This document shows positions 16,490 through 26,198 of a DNA stretch of 64,000 bases, one piece after another. Both the position numbers and the translations under genes were made by a program. The notes beneath the pieces are model-generated. The model saw only the letters and a list, made by a program, of their open reading frames with translations, did no database searches and was not told the origin of the DNA. This DNA is from Verrucomicrobiota bacterium (GTDB taxonomy: Bacteria; Verrucomicrobiota; Verrucomicrobiia; Limisphaerales; JADJPG01): contig JADJPG010000006.1 of NCBI GenBank assembly GCA_016713365.1, positions 62,001 to 126,000 on the forward strand, in the 5' to 3' direction. Positions within the stretch are counted from its first letter, which is position 1. Each line of letters starts with the position of its first letter.

Positions 16490-19400
16490 TCAGCGATTAC
16501 GGAGCATCAGCAGGAGTTGACCGTCCTCCACAGTGTTCGCCACGGGCGCACGGGTTGGCGAGTGCGCCTGCACATCGAACAACCAAGAGTCGGCACCGAA
16601 GAGCGTCGTGCCATCGATGATGCCGGAGGTTTCCCACACGCCAGGAGTCGGTGCGCTGCCATCACGACCCCAGTTGAGAGTTCCGCGACGATGTCGATCT
16701 CGCCGTTGAGCAGGTTCAAGTGCCAGATGTTGCCCTTGTGACCCGCCCAGCCATCACAGGACGGCTCTGCCCGGTGCCGTCTTCCTGAATCATGATGGAG
16801 TCCTTGCCGACGCCAATGTTGTCGGGACTGACAGCAATGTCTCCGCCCTCAGCAACAATCTGGTCGGCGTTGTAGATGACGCTCAGGCGCGCCGGACCGA
16901 GCACGTTGCGGTAGTTCAAACGCGAGCTGGTAGAGGCGGCCAAGCTGGTTTCCAGGACCACCGCCCGTGGTGTCGAAGAAGAACTGGTTCGGATTATAGG
17001 GACGGAATCCGCCATCCTCGACGCGGTCGAAGGCGAAGGCGCCCACAGCGTCGGAAGCTGCTTCCAGTTCCACGTCGGTCATAGTATCTGCACCAGGAAT
17101 CTCAACCCAGCGTCCGGTCAGCGAACCTTCCGTGAATTCAAGTTCATTCGTCGGCCAGCCGTCGTTGGCCACGAAGACGTAGAGCTTGCCGTTATCGAGG
17201 CCGTTGCGACGGAGCGGTCCGGCGTTTTTCGAATAGTCCTTTTGCCCGACATACATGTAGAGCTGGCATTGACCGACTTCGCCATCTTCCATGCACATGA
17301 TCACCGTTTCCTTGCTGCGGTGCGGACGAGGCACGGCGTTTTCCCACGCGAGATGGCCGAGCTTCGGCAGCGTCCAGGCGGCGTTATCGAACACCGCCAC
17401 CGCGATTCCGCCTTTGCCGTCGAAGGTGTTGGTGCCGCCGGATTCCTCACCCGCGAAGTAGATCGGGCGGTCAAATCCCGCATCACGCCAGGCCAGGGCG
17501 CCGGCGCAGAACCGCGAGAAGGCCGGAGTGCTGTTGCTCACCGTGGCGGTGGGACCGACGAGCACGTTTTCCGCATACACAGTGTCGTAGGCGACGTCAC
17601 CGGAGAGCACCGATGAATCAGCAGCGAGCTGGAGCTTTGAGACAAATGCGCCGCGATAGAGGCTGGCCCACCAGGGTTCGGAACGCGCGGAGTTCACAAC
17701 TTCATGGTTCATGAAGAGCGTCGTCGTACCGTCCGGATTACCGTAGGCACCGAGGCCGTCCGGAATCCCGATCATCTGGAAGAGTTCACCTGGATTGCTC
17801 GTGCGCGGAACGCGATCGCCGACGCTGAGGATCGGGATGATGCTGTAGTCATCACCCACCGGCAGCGCATACGGTGTCACACTGGTGCGGAAGCCAGTCA
17901 CGCGACCACGACTGTCATGCGGCACATAAACCGTGGTGACGCCAATCGAGGAATTGCCCGCTTCGTCCGTGCAACGGACCGTGATGGTGTAGAAGCGACC
18001 GAAGCCGATGCCGAGACGTTGAGCGCGCAGGTTGGCGGCGAGCGAACCAGTGACTTCCCAGTCCACCTGATCCACCTCGTCCTTCTTGTCGTTGCGGCGA
18101 CCTTTCTTGTAGTCATCCTTGTCATCGTCCTTATCGCCCCAGCCCTTTTTGCGGCGGGAGGATTGCTCGTTGCTGGTGATCGAAATGATCTCCGAAGTAA
18201 GCGTACTGGAGCAATTGTCCGTACCAGTAACCGTGACAGTGATCGGCACCATTTTGTTGTCGGGCGGCCAGAGCTGTTTGAGGCTCGGCGTCACGCTCGT
18301 GATGATGGGAGGCGTCGTATCGACGACGGTCACCGTGGTCGTGCAGGGAGCGCTTTGGTTACCTGCGGCGTCGGTGCCCACAAACGTGAGCGTGTGCGTG
18401 CCGAGTCCGAGCGGCGTCGTCTGCGACGGCGTTTGAGTCACCGTCACGGGAGCAGCGCTGTTGTCCGCAGTGAGAACCTTCGAGCGCAAGTCGACTAGCG
18501 CCGTGCAATTCGTTCCCGCGCTTACGGTCGCCGGAGCCGGGCAAGTGATCGTGGGCGCAATCGCGTCCGCGCCGATGCGATATGCGAGAAGCATGTTGTC
18601 TGCGAAGCTGGTGTTGGTGCCAACCGCGATGCCGTTGTGATAAACAATGGGAGCCTTGAAGTCGTTGTCGTTACCCACGAGCAAGAGATAGTCGCTCGGC
18701 GCCGCGGCGTCGTTGAGCGGAATCACCGCCAGCGCTTCCCACTTCTCCGAGAGCGTGTTGATGTTCTGATTCGAGGGCGCGAGATTCAGACCGAACTTGG
18801 CGAGTTGGGAAGCACCCAGCATGTCGACCAGATCACGGCTCGCCACCGCAACGATGTTGCTGGGAAGACCGGCGCGCGGGAGGGAGAGCTGTCCCGGAGC
18901 CTGCTTTTCCAGATCGTAAGGAGTTCCGAGAATGTTAGACGCGGCGCTCGCATCGACTTCCACGACGCGCTTGTAGAGGAAGTTACCGCCGTCACCGCCG
19001 AGACCACGACTGTCACGCTGAAGGATGAGATACTTCGTATCGCTCAACGCGAGGATCTCGCTCACCGGCGTGTGACGGTTGTTCGCTTCCGCTGCACTGA
19101 GCGGGAGCACGTGGATGTATTCAGCGATCGGCTGCTGATACGTCGTGGACGCCGGATCGATATCGAACACGAGGATGCGCGTGTTGCGGCTCGGGTTGCG
19201 GCTTTCACCGTCCTGAGTGAGCGGAGACTGGATGCACGCGACGAGTTTCTTCCCGTCGGGCGTTACGCTTAGGCCTTCCATGCCGCGATTGTTGTGGCGA
19301 CCGGAATCCGCCGCGGAGCTCAAGCCGCCGGTCAAGAAATTGATCGCGCGGGGATAGTTGGTGCCGAACCGCGGAATCAGCGCGTCCGGCAGCGGCAACG

Positions 19401-19981
19401 AACCGAGCAGCGCGCCCGCGTTGTCGAAGCGATAGACGAAAGGACCGTATTCATCGCTGATGTACCAGTTGCCACCGGCAAACGCGATACCCTCTGGATC
19501 GAGGCTCCATTTGCCGCGCCAATCCGCTCGGGAGCGACTGAGGATGCGTAACGACGTTGGTGTCGTCCGGCTGATATCCGGTGAAGGTGCTGCCGTTGAC
19601 GGTCAAAACGTAGGTGTCGGTGTTGACGATCACGATTTGATCCTGGGGCACCGGTCCGGTGCCGGAGTACGGCGTGATGGCGACGGCGAGTTTCTGGATG
19701 CGCGGATGGTAATCCTGCAATCCGTCACCAAATCCGCGGTCGGGAAGACCGAACACGGTGACGTGAATGGTGCCGTTGCTGTGGACGACGGTTGCCGGAT
19801 CCACCCACATGCCGGAGAAGATGCCGCCGAGCGTGTCCACACCTGCGCCGAGTTTGTCGAAAGAATCGCCCGCGAGGCGGCCGACGCCGACCAGGCCGAG
19901 ATTGACCAGCGGCTGTGCTTGCGCTGCGTCACCGAGCGCAACGGCCAACAGGGCCGCCGTGATGACTGGTTTGATTTTCAT
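16490..19981 (-). pseudogene. Exported phytase-like/HYR/DUF839-type multidomain protein, four frameshifts
   Basis: Joined across frames this gives about 1160 residues. A signal peptide (VITAALLAVALGDAAQA) is followed by an esterase-like phytase-type domain (GLPDRGFGDGL; WSLDPEGIAFAGGNWYISDE; NRGMEGLSVTPDGKKLV), one HYR-like bacterial Ig module (APTITCPAPATVSAGTNCTA), a second Ig-like module carrying a Lys/Asp-rich insertion, then an alkaline-phosphatase PhoX/DUF839-like region (LFMNHEVVNSA; YFAGEESGGTNTFDGKGG). The tail WLFDVQAHS...NTVEDGQLLLMLRNR ends at TGA 16490. Frames change near 19530-19532 (a GGG run), 16921-16925, 16749-16751 and 16675-16678, each explained by one base. The longest intact frame is 16849-19398. 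It probably once served extracellular phosphate-ester use. A bidirectional terminator follows. Confidence 0.75.
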
Positions 19982-20264
19982 AGGGTTCGTGTTTGTTCCA
20001 CCGAAGGGAGTTGCTTGGTTCTAGGTGATGATGATTCGGGCGGCCAATGTCATCCCACCAATGCGGAGGAATTCGAATGGTTGCGTTTGAAACATCGCGA
20101 GGAGTAAGGCCCCGGCTCGTGGCGAATCGACGACTACACTTTGACGATTGTGTGAATTGCGGTTGGATCGATCCGCAGTCGCGAACGTTTGGATCAAAAT
20201 CGTTTCAATGCCGTCACCGAGCGCAACGTCAGAGAAAGCGATCACCCGCAACCGTGAACTGACT

Positions 20265-21619
20265 ATGACTCATTCATCTCGACCCATCACCCGTCGTCGT
20301 TTCCTCCAATCCACCGCAAAGGCCGCTGCCACCTTCACCATTCTCGCCGCCGGCTCGGCCCGCACCTACGCCGCGAACGAAAAGCTGAACATCGCGGCGA
20401 TCGGCATTGGCGGTCAGGGCGCGGGCGACATCGAGAATTTGAAGAGTCAAAACATCGTCGCGCTTTGCGACGTCGACTGGCGCCACGGCGCTGGCACGTT
20501 CACGAAATTTCCCGGCGCCAAGCAGTTCAAGGATTACCGGAAGATGTTTGATGCGATCCACAAGGAGTTCGACGCCGTGATCGTCGCCACTCCGGATCAC
20601 CATCACGCCCCGCCTCGATGGCGGCGATCCGGCTCGGCAAGCACGTTTACTGCGAGAAGCCCCTGACCCACTCCGCGTGGGAAGCCCGCGAAGTGGCGAA
20701 GGCCGCCCGCGCCGCAAAAGTCGCCACTCAAATGGGCAACCAAGGCCAGGCCTCCGAGGAGACTCGACGGCTTCAAGAGTTCGTCATCGACAATGCCATC
20801 GGCGCGATTCGCGAAGTTCACATCTGGACGGATCGCCCTTCGCGCGGCCTTTTCGACGAATACTGGCCGCAAGGCGTGAGTCGCCCGACCGATACGCCGG
20901 CGGTACCGGACACGTTGGACTGGGATATGTGGCTCGGCCCCGCGCCGGAGCGTCCTTATCACCCGGCCTACCTGCCGGCGAAATGGCGCGGTTGGTGGGA
21001 TTTCGGAACCGGCGCGCTCGGCGACATCGGCTGCCACTACTTTGATCCAGTCTTCCGCGCCCTGAAGCTGGGCGCGCCCACGACGGTGGAAGCTTCCTCT
21101 ACGCGCGTGAACAAGGAGACCTATCCGCTCGGTTCGATGGTCACCTACCACTTCCCCGCTCGTGGCGAACTAGCCGCAGTGAAGCTCGTCTGGTATGATG
21201 GCGGATTACGACCGGCGCGCCCCGAACAAATTCAGGACAACGATGTGATGGGCGACAACGGCCATCTGCTCGTCGGCGAGAAGGGAGTCATTGCAATCAA
21301 CCGCGGCAAGTGGCGCCTGTATCCGGAGAAACTCGCGCGAGATTACGGCGAACCGCCGAAGAAGCTGCTGCGTTCGCCCGGCCATCATCAGGAATGGATC
21401 AACGCCTGCAAAGGCGGGCCGGTTGCCGGATCGAATTTCGACTGGGCCGGTCCTCTCACTGAGACCGTGTTGCTCGGCAACGTCGCATTGCGTACGCAAC
21501 TGCGGGAGCAGTTGACCAAGGTGAAGCTGCAGTGGGATTCCGCGAAGTTCGAGTTCACCAACCTGCCCGAGGCGAATCAGTTCCTGCGCCGCGAATACCG
21601 TCAGGGCTGGACGCTGTAA
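20265..21619 (+). pseudogene. Gfo/Idh/MocA family oxidoreductase with Tat signal, single frameshift
   Basis: The product is a periplasmic NAD(P)-dependent sugar-type dehydrogenase of the Gfo/Idh/MocA family. It starts with a twin-arginine signal (RRRFLQSTAKAAATF). The Rossmann segment IAAIGIGGQGAGDIENL leads to VIVATPDHHHAP and then GKHVYCEKPLTHS, the family's catalytic Lys region. The two halves are in different frames, meeting at a CCCC run (20608-20611): one more C restores TPDHHHAPASMAAIRLG. A single-base loss, biological or from sequencing, is therefore sufficient. The second half runs on to a normal C-terminus (LRREYRQGWTL). The family is greatly expanded in Verrucomicrobiota and Planctomycetota. 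Confidence 0.82.
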
Positions 21620-21625
21620 CTCGAC

Positions 21626-22912
21626 TCACTCGCGCTCTGGCTTCCCCGAGGAAAGCGCGCGGCGTCCAGCAACTTTCCCGACCCAGTAGCCGAACACGAA
21701 CGGAAGCCCGAGCACGATGAGCAGCGCGAGCACGAGATAGAACAACACCGTGCCGACCAGGCTGCGCAGTTGCTGACCAGCGCGATCGATCGCGTTCTGC
21801 GCCATCTTGTCCGTGGCCATGGCGATCTCCGCACGCTCCCGCGCGAAATCCCGGGTCAGTGATTCACGCTGAACATCGAGCGACTTGACGACTTCAATCC
21901 GCTCGGCGCGCAGTGTCTCGAGGACCGCTTCGCGCTCGGTTTTGAACGTGGCCAGCGTCGCGGTCCATTGCCGATCGAACCGCGCGAGTTCCGGTGCCAG
22001 CGTCGTGGTCAAGTCACTGGTGGCCTTGGTCAATTGACGGGCATTCTCGACCAGCACTTTTGAATTCTCCGCCAGGACAGGAAACGCCTCGAACATCGCC
22101 TCCGCGCCGACGGAAAACTTCCGCATCCCCTCCGCGAACGGTTCCCATTCGGCGCGTTCCAGATCCACGCGCCACCGCAGTTCCATCGGCACCTGCTGTC
22201 CCATCATGGTGACTCGATCGGAAAGGTCCGTGATGGCTTCCGGCATGTTCCCAACGGTGGGAACGGAATCCGTCGCGGAATCCCGCCGCCAGCGAAGCGA
22301 CGCCGAATCCCGTTCGAAAGCGATACTGGTCAACGCATTGGTGGCGCAATAATCGGCGATGAAGGTGGAGGCGCGGTCGAATTCGCCTGGTGAAAGATTC
22401 CTCCGGGCGATTCCCGAAATCTCGCCCTCCATCTCCGCCGCCAGAGCGGTCGCGTAGGCACCGTTGGTCCCGAAAGATTGTTCGCCGGAGTACTTGCCGA
22501 AATAGTCATTCATCTGCCGGCAGAACGTCCACGTGTCGACCAGCGCAAGCATTGGCTCGGTGCTGAACGCGGATTGGCGTACGGACGCTGTCGCGGAGAG
22601 TTTCCAGCGAATCGTGTTTAGTCGAACCTCTGGCGAAGTCGTGCGCGCCGCAATCTCGTCCGCCACTTTGGCGACTCGGACGGAGAACACATTGGCGAAT
22701 TCCCGGGTTTGGAGGCGCAGGCTGAGGTCCCGCGATGGCATCGGCTCGCCACCCAGATTGAATTTCAGCAATGAGCACCCGCCCAGCAACCCCGATAAGA
22801 CCACCATCAACGCGAGGAAAGAAATTCGAGTTACGGCGGGAAATTGGGCGAGGGAAAAGGAATCAAACACGAGTCGTCGGCGGAAGCTACGAAACAAGTC
22901 ATCGGCAGTCAT
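21626..22912 (-). CDS. Lipoprotein-like envelope protein with coiled coil and C-terminal membrane helix
   Basis: I do not recognise a family. ATG 22912 is preferred because a hydrophobic segment with a lipobox-like LSGLLGGCSLL follows about 25 residues later; the frame is open further upstream to 23053. The middle of the protein is helical. A long Arg/Glu-rich coiled coil (about residues 320-390; REAVLETLRAERIEVVKSL and similar) precedes a C-terminal hydrophobic helix (LVGTVLFYLVLALLIVLGLP) and a basic tail. It may bridge membrane and periplasm. It converges on the Gfo/Idh/MocA gene with a gap of only 6 bases. Confidence 0.55.
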   Translation of the reverse strand: MTADDLFRSFRRRLVFDSFSLAQFPAVTRISFLALMVVLSGLLGGCSLLKFNLGGEPMPSRDLSLRLQTREFANVFSVRVAKVADEIAARTTSPEVRLNTIRWKLSATASVRQSAFSTEPMLALVDTWTFCRQMNDYFGKYSGEQSFGTNGAYATALAAEMEGEISGIARRNLSPGEFDRASTFIADYCATNALTSIAFERDSASLRWRRDSATDSVPTVGNMPEAITDLSDRVTMMGQQVPMELRWRVDLERAEWEPFAEGMRKFSVGAEAMFEAFPVLAENSKVLVENARQLTKATSDLTTTLAPELARFDRQWTATLATFKTEREAVLETLRAERIEVVKSLDVQRESLTRDFARERAEIAMATDKMAQNAIDRAGQQLRSLVGTVLFYLVLALLIVLGLPFVFGYWVGKVAGRRALSSGKPERE

Positions 22913-23053
22913 GACACCTGAATACTCGTCAGGTTCTTTCCGCCAATGCAATGCGAACTGCCGTCCAGCCTCGAGGGAAGATGGAGACGAACGGAAAAGC
23001 GGCTCGCCCCGACCAGCGCTCTTCAACGACCTGATGCGGGCTGGCGCCCTCAA

Positions 23054-23212
23054 TCACCGCGCTTTGCGGCGCAGAAGTACGAGTCCTCCGACCGCCATGG
23101 AAAGCATCGTAACCGTCAAACCGCCATCGGGGACATTAACCGGATCCGCCACGGCCATGGCAGGAGAGGTGAGGACGGCAAGGGCCGCGGCGAAGGTATA
23201 GATCGAGCGCAT
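23054..23212 (-). CDS. 52-residue VPDSG/PEP-CTERM-type mini-protein
   Basis: The tiny protein consists of a signal peptide (MRSIYTFAAALAVLTSPAMA), a six-residue linker, and the sorting signal VPDGG-hydrophobic helix-RRKAR. This tripartite end is the VPDSG-CTERM variant of PEP-CTERM signals known from Verrucomicrobia, cleaved by an exosortase in the inner membrane. Almost nothing would remain after signal peptidase and sorting, so the processed peptide itself may be the product, or the gene is a remnant of a longer secreted protein. A longer upstream frame (to 23662) exists but lacks a signal peptide. Confidence 0.6.
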   Translation of the reverse strand: MRSIYTFAAALAVLTSPAMAVADPVNVPDGGLTVTMLSMAVGGLVLLRRKAR

Positions 23213-23483
23213 GATATCGTTTTTGGTTCCAGGCTTCGCAGACCTCACGCATTGAGGCGGAACAACAGCCTGATTCAGAGTGCGAGAGAGTAACACACTT
23301 CCCCACATTCTCAAACGCGACGATCGACCGGGGAATCCCCGAACAACTCGCGCCCTCGTCCAGCAGTAAGCCCACCTGACAGGCTGCCTCTTCAGCGCCC
23401 ATTGGTTTGGCAAGCGCGGCGATCTGAGGCAGATGGAACTTCGAGCAGGACTCACGGCAACCAAGCCGCTATGCTCACCGGGA

Positions 23484-24993
23484 ATGATGAACGATGAAAC
23501 GGAGCAACCTGGCGCGCAGTCTGCCAACTCCAGCCCCCTGCTCCGCGCCGGCTGGCGCTTCGACAATTCGTATGCCCGCCTGCCCGGCGCGTTCCACGCC
23601 CGGTTCATCCCACGCCCGTGGCCGAGCCGCGCGTCGTCCTGCTGAACCGTCCCCTCGCCCACGCACTGGAGCTCGATGCGGACATTCTCGGCAGGCCATG
23701 ACCGCGACCTGCTTCACCGGGAACCAGGTTCCTTCCGGCGCCACCCCATCGCCCAAGCGTACGCCGGCCACCAGTTCGGCCACCTCGCCCGACTCGGCGA
23801 TGGACGCGCCATCCTGCTCGGGGAACACGTGACTCCCTCCGGAGAACGCTTCGACATCCAGCTCAAGGGCGCCGGCCCCACGCCGTACTCCCGCCGGGGC
23901 GACGGTCGTGCTGCCCTCGGTCCGATGCTCCGCGAGTATCTCATCAGCGAGGCCATGCACGGCCTCGGCATTCCCACCACGCGCAGCCTGGCCGTCGCCA
24001 GCGACGGGCGAACCGGTTTATCGCGAGCAACCGCTCCCCGGCGCCGTGCTCACCGGGGTCGCGGCCAGCCACATCCGTGTCGGAACCTTCGAGAACTTCG
24101 CCGCGCTCGGCGATTCGACTGGCCCTCCGCCTGCTCGCCGATTACACCTGCGCCGCCATTTCCCGAAACGGGCGGAGTCGGAGCATCCCGCGCTGGGCCT
24201 GCTGGAAGGCGTCATGGAGCGCCAGGCCTCGCTCCTCGCCCAGTGGATGCGCGTCGGCTTTGTCCATGGCGTGATGAACACCGACAACATGGCATTGTCC
24301 GGCGAAACCATCGACTACGGGCCCTGCGCCTTCATCGACGCCTACGACCCGGCCACCGTCTTCAGTTCAATTGACCAGCAGGGCCGCTACGCCTTCGGGC
24401 AGCAGCCGCACATTGCCGCGTGGAATCTCGCCCGCTTCGCCGAAGCCCTCCTGCCCATTCTCCACCCCGACCCCGACACCGCGCTGGCCCGCGCGCAGGA
24501 AATCATCGAGGCCTTCTCCGTCCGCTTTCAACATCACTGGCTCGCCGCCTTGCGCGGCAAGCTCGGCCTCTGCACCGCCGAGCCCGAAGACGCCGCCCTC
24601 GGCGAAGAGCTGCTTCGCTGGATGCAAGAAACGCGCGCCGACTACACCCACACTTTCCGAAACCTGCGACCGATTCCAGCTTCGGGATCAACACCGCCCA
24701 GCGATGTCTCATTTGTCGCATGGCACGAGCGCTGGATCAAACGCCTCGCCCAACAGCCTCAGCCGCCCGCAGAAGTGCTCCAGCTCATGAACGCCTACAA
24801 CCCCGTGGTGATTCCGCGAAATCATGAAGTGGAAGCCGTCCTAAACGCCGCGACCTCCGTGAATGATCTCGCGCCACTCGGGAAGTTGCTTGCCTCACTC
24901 GCGAGGCCTTACGAAGAAACTGGCCAGCCCGATACTCTGAAAAATCCCCCGCCTCCGGGCACCCCGATTTGCCGAACCTTCTGCGGCACTTAA
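23484..24993 (+). pseudogene. selO: SelO (YdiU) family protein adenylyltransferase, multiple frameshifts
   Basis: SelO is a pseudokinase-fold enzyme that transfers AMP to proteins. The conserved pieces appear in order but in alternating frames: LRAGWRFDNSYARLPGAFHA; HPTPVAEPRVVLLNRPLA and ALELDADILGRP; FTGNQVPSGATP; IAQAYAGHQFGHLARLGDGR and IQLKGAGPTPYSRRGDGRAA; TGEPVYREQPLPGAVL; then LRLLADYTCAA; then an uninterrupted half with LLAQWMRVGFVHGVMNTDNM, IDYGPCAFIDAYDP and a C-terminal TFCGT. At least six single-base shifts are needed (near 23597, 23700, 23745, 24003, 24113, 24155), all in the first 700 bases. Total length (about 500 residues) matches the family. Confidence 0.85.
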
Positions 24994-25148
24994 CAACTGG
25001 AGAAAATCATCGTTGCGACAACGACGCAGGCTTCCCGCATCGTTCAACGTGAAATCCGTTCACCTCCAACACATCTGGAAATAACACCTCCGCCGATCAC
25101 GGAGAACCGAACCGAGATTCCTCTCCCGCGCGGACGCGAACCGATCAC

Positions 25149-25367
25149 CTAGCGGCGACCCGACCGGCGACGAGGCTTCTGGGACGATTTGCCGGGAGAA
25201 TTCCGGTATTTCCGCCCGCCGCGTTTTCGGCCCTCGTTCGGCTTCGCTATCTGGCTCGCCTCGGCAGAAGCACGAAGCTGCCGTTTGACAGCTTCCGAGC
25301 CGTGCGCCGCCGCCATGTGGACTTGAAGCCCAAAGGGCATCTTTTGATTACAAATCGGGCAGTTCAC
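25149..25367 (-). CDS. Small basic protein with a C2H2-like zinc-binding motif
   Basis: The 72-residue frame begins MNCPICNQKMPFGLQVHMAA with CPIC-x12-H-x4-H spacing (the second His is in AAAHGS), which could bind one zinc ion. The C-terminal half is very rich in Arg, Lys and Gly (RKRGGRKYRNSP...PRRRSGRR), as in small nucleic-acid-binding proteins. No family is recognised. It stands alone between the SelO remnant and tRNA-Leu. It could be a genuine orphan regulator or a chance frame; the ordered Cys/His motif at its start favours a real gene. Confidence 0.45.
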   Translation of the reverse strand: MNCPICNQKMPFGLQVHMAAAHGSEAVKRQLRASAEASQIAKPNEGRKRGGRKYRNSPGKSSQKPRRRSGRR

Positions 25368-25894
25368 AGATTAGGATTCGTACGTATAATTTTTGACTTC
25401 ATCGAAAGGAGCACGCCCGCGAAAGCTGACAGTTTCACCCTCACCCCACAAGCAGCGAATCCGGCTGCAGACGAAATCTTGGTTTCACAGGGAAGGACTT
25501 CGCCCACCGAAACTCGACCGACTCCCTCGTCAATAAAACCCAAGGCCCATGGTCAGCGCAGGTTGTAACGTACACTATCGACGATCGCCGCGCTCAGTGA
25601 GGCCATGTGCACCAACTGCCGCCTCCACCCCGGCCGCTGAAGCGCGGAAATCGACTTTGAGCCCAAGATCATCAAGCGCGGCTTGGATGCCTCAAGGTTT
25701 TGAGTCGCGATCGGGTTCGCCAGAACAAACCCCGGACACACGGCGCTTGCGGAAGTCGACGATCTTGCGGTAGGAATCACCGAGCGATAGTTACGGCACC
25801 ATCCCGGTGCTTCAGCATTGGCGAACCTTACGCGACTCTTGCCCGTCCAGATGGCGAGACGGACGATTGAGGCAGGGAGTCGATTGTCCGCATT
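25368..25894. other. Intergenic stretch without supported gene
   Basis: About 530 bases before tRNA-Leu. Both strands have open frames, but none shows a recognisable protein. The largest, on the minus strand (25553-26101), runs antisense through the tRNA and is the well-known GGTRTH-type artefact. A TATAAT hexamer occurs on the plus strand at about 25386-25391. Confidence 0.4.
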
Positions 25895-25982
25895 GCCGGT
25901 GTGGCGAAATGGCAGACGCACAGGACTTAAAATCCTGGGACCATAAAAAGTCGTGTGGGTTCGAGTCCCACCACCGGCACCA
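25895..25982 (+). tRNA. tRNA-Leu (anticodon UAA)
   Basis: The 88-base gene has acceptor arms GCCGGTG (25895-25901) and CACCGGC (25972-25978), discriminator A and an encoded CCA (25980-25982). The anticodon stem CAGGA/TCCTG (starting 25921) encloses the loop CTTAAAA with anticodon TAA. The extra arm is long, as expected for Leu, and the T-arm reads GTGGGTTCGAGTCCCAC. A tyrosine recombinase gene starts 216 bases downstream, so the 3' end of this tRNA is the likely attachment site of the element that follows. I found no second copy of its 3' end in the window. Confidence 0.95.
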
Positions 25983-26031
25983 TTCTTAACCTGCTGTAGC
26001 GCAGTAGGATAGTGTGAAAGGGAGGATGCAG

Positions 26032-26054
26032 TGCCAGTGAAACTGCCAGTGAAA
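26032..26054 (+). repeat. Short tandem direct repeat near attL
   Basis: TGCCAGTGAAA occurs at 26032-26042 and again at 26044-26054, a 12-base period between tRNA-Leu and the integrase gene. Short direct repeats at this position could be recombinase arm-type or excisionase binding sites. Only two copies are seen, so this may be coincidental. Confidence 0.3.
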
Positions 26055-26198
26055 TCAATACCGGGTGAAAACTTAATCATCACTCCGGCATTAACCGGCA
26101 ATCACTCGCGATGACAGGATTCGCCGCCTGTTTTGTGTAGCAGCTAAACCACACCCTGCACGCAGCTTCATAACCTTCGGACAAAAAGAATCCGAATT

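Noticed and set aside
25553..26101. 182-residue minus-strand frame
   Set aside because: It runs antisense through tRNA-Leu and contains the familiar GGTRTH-type artefact of such reads.
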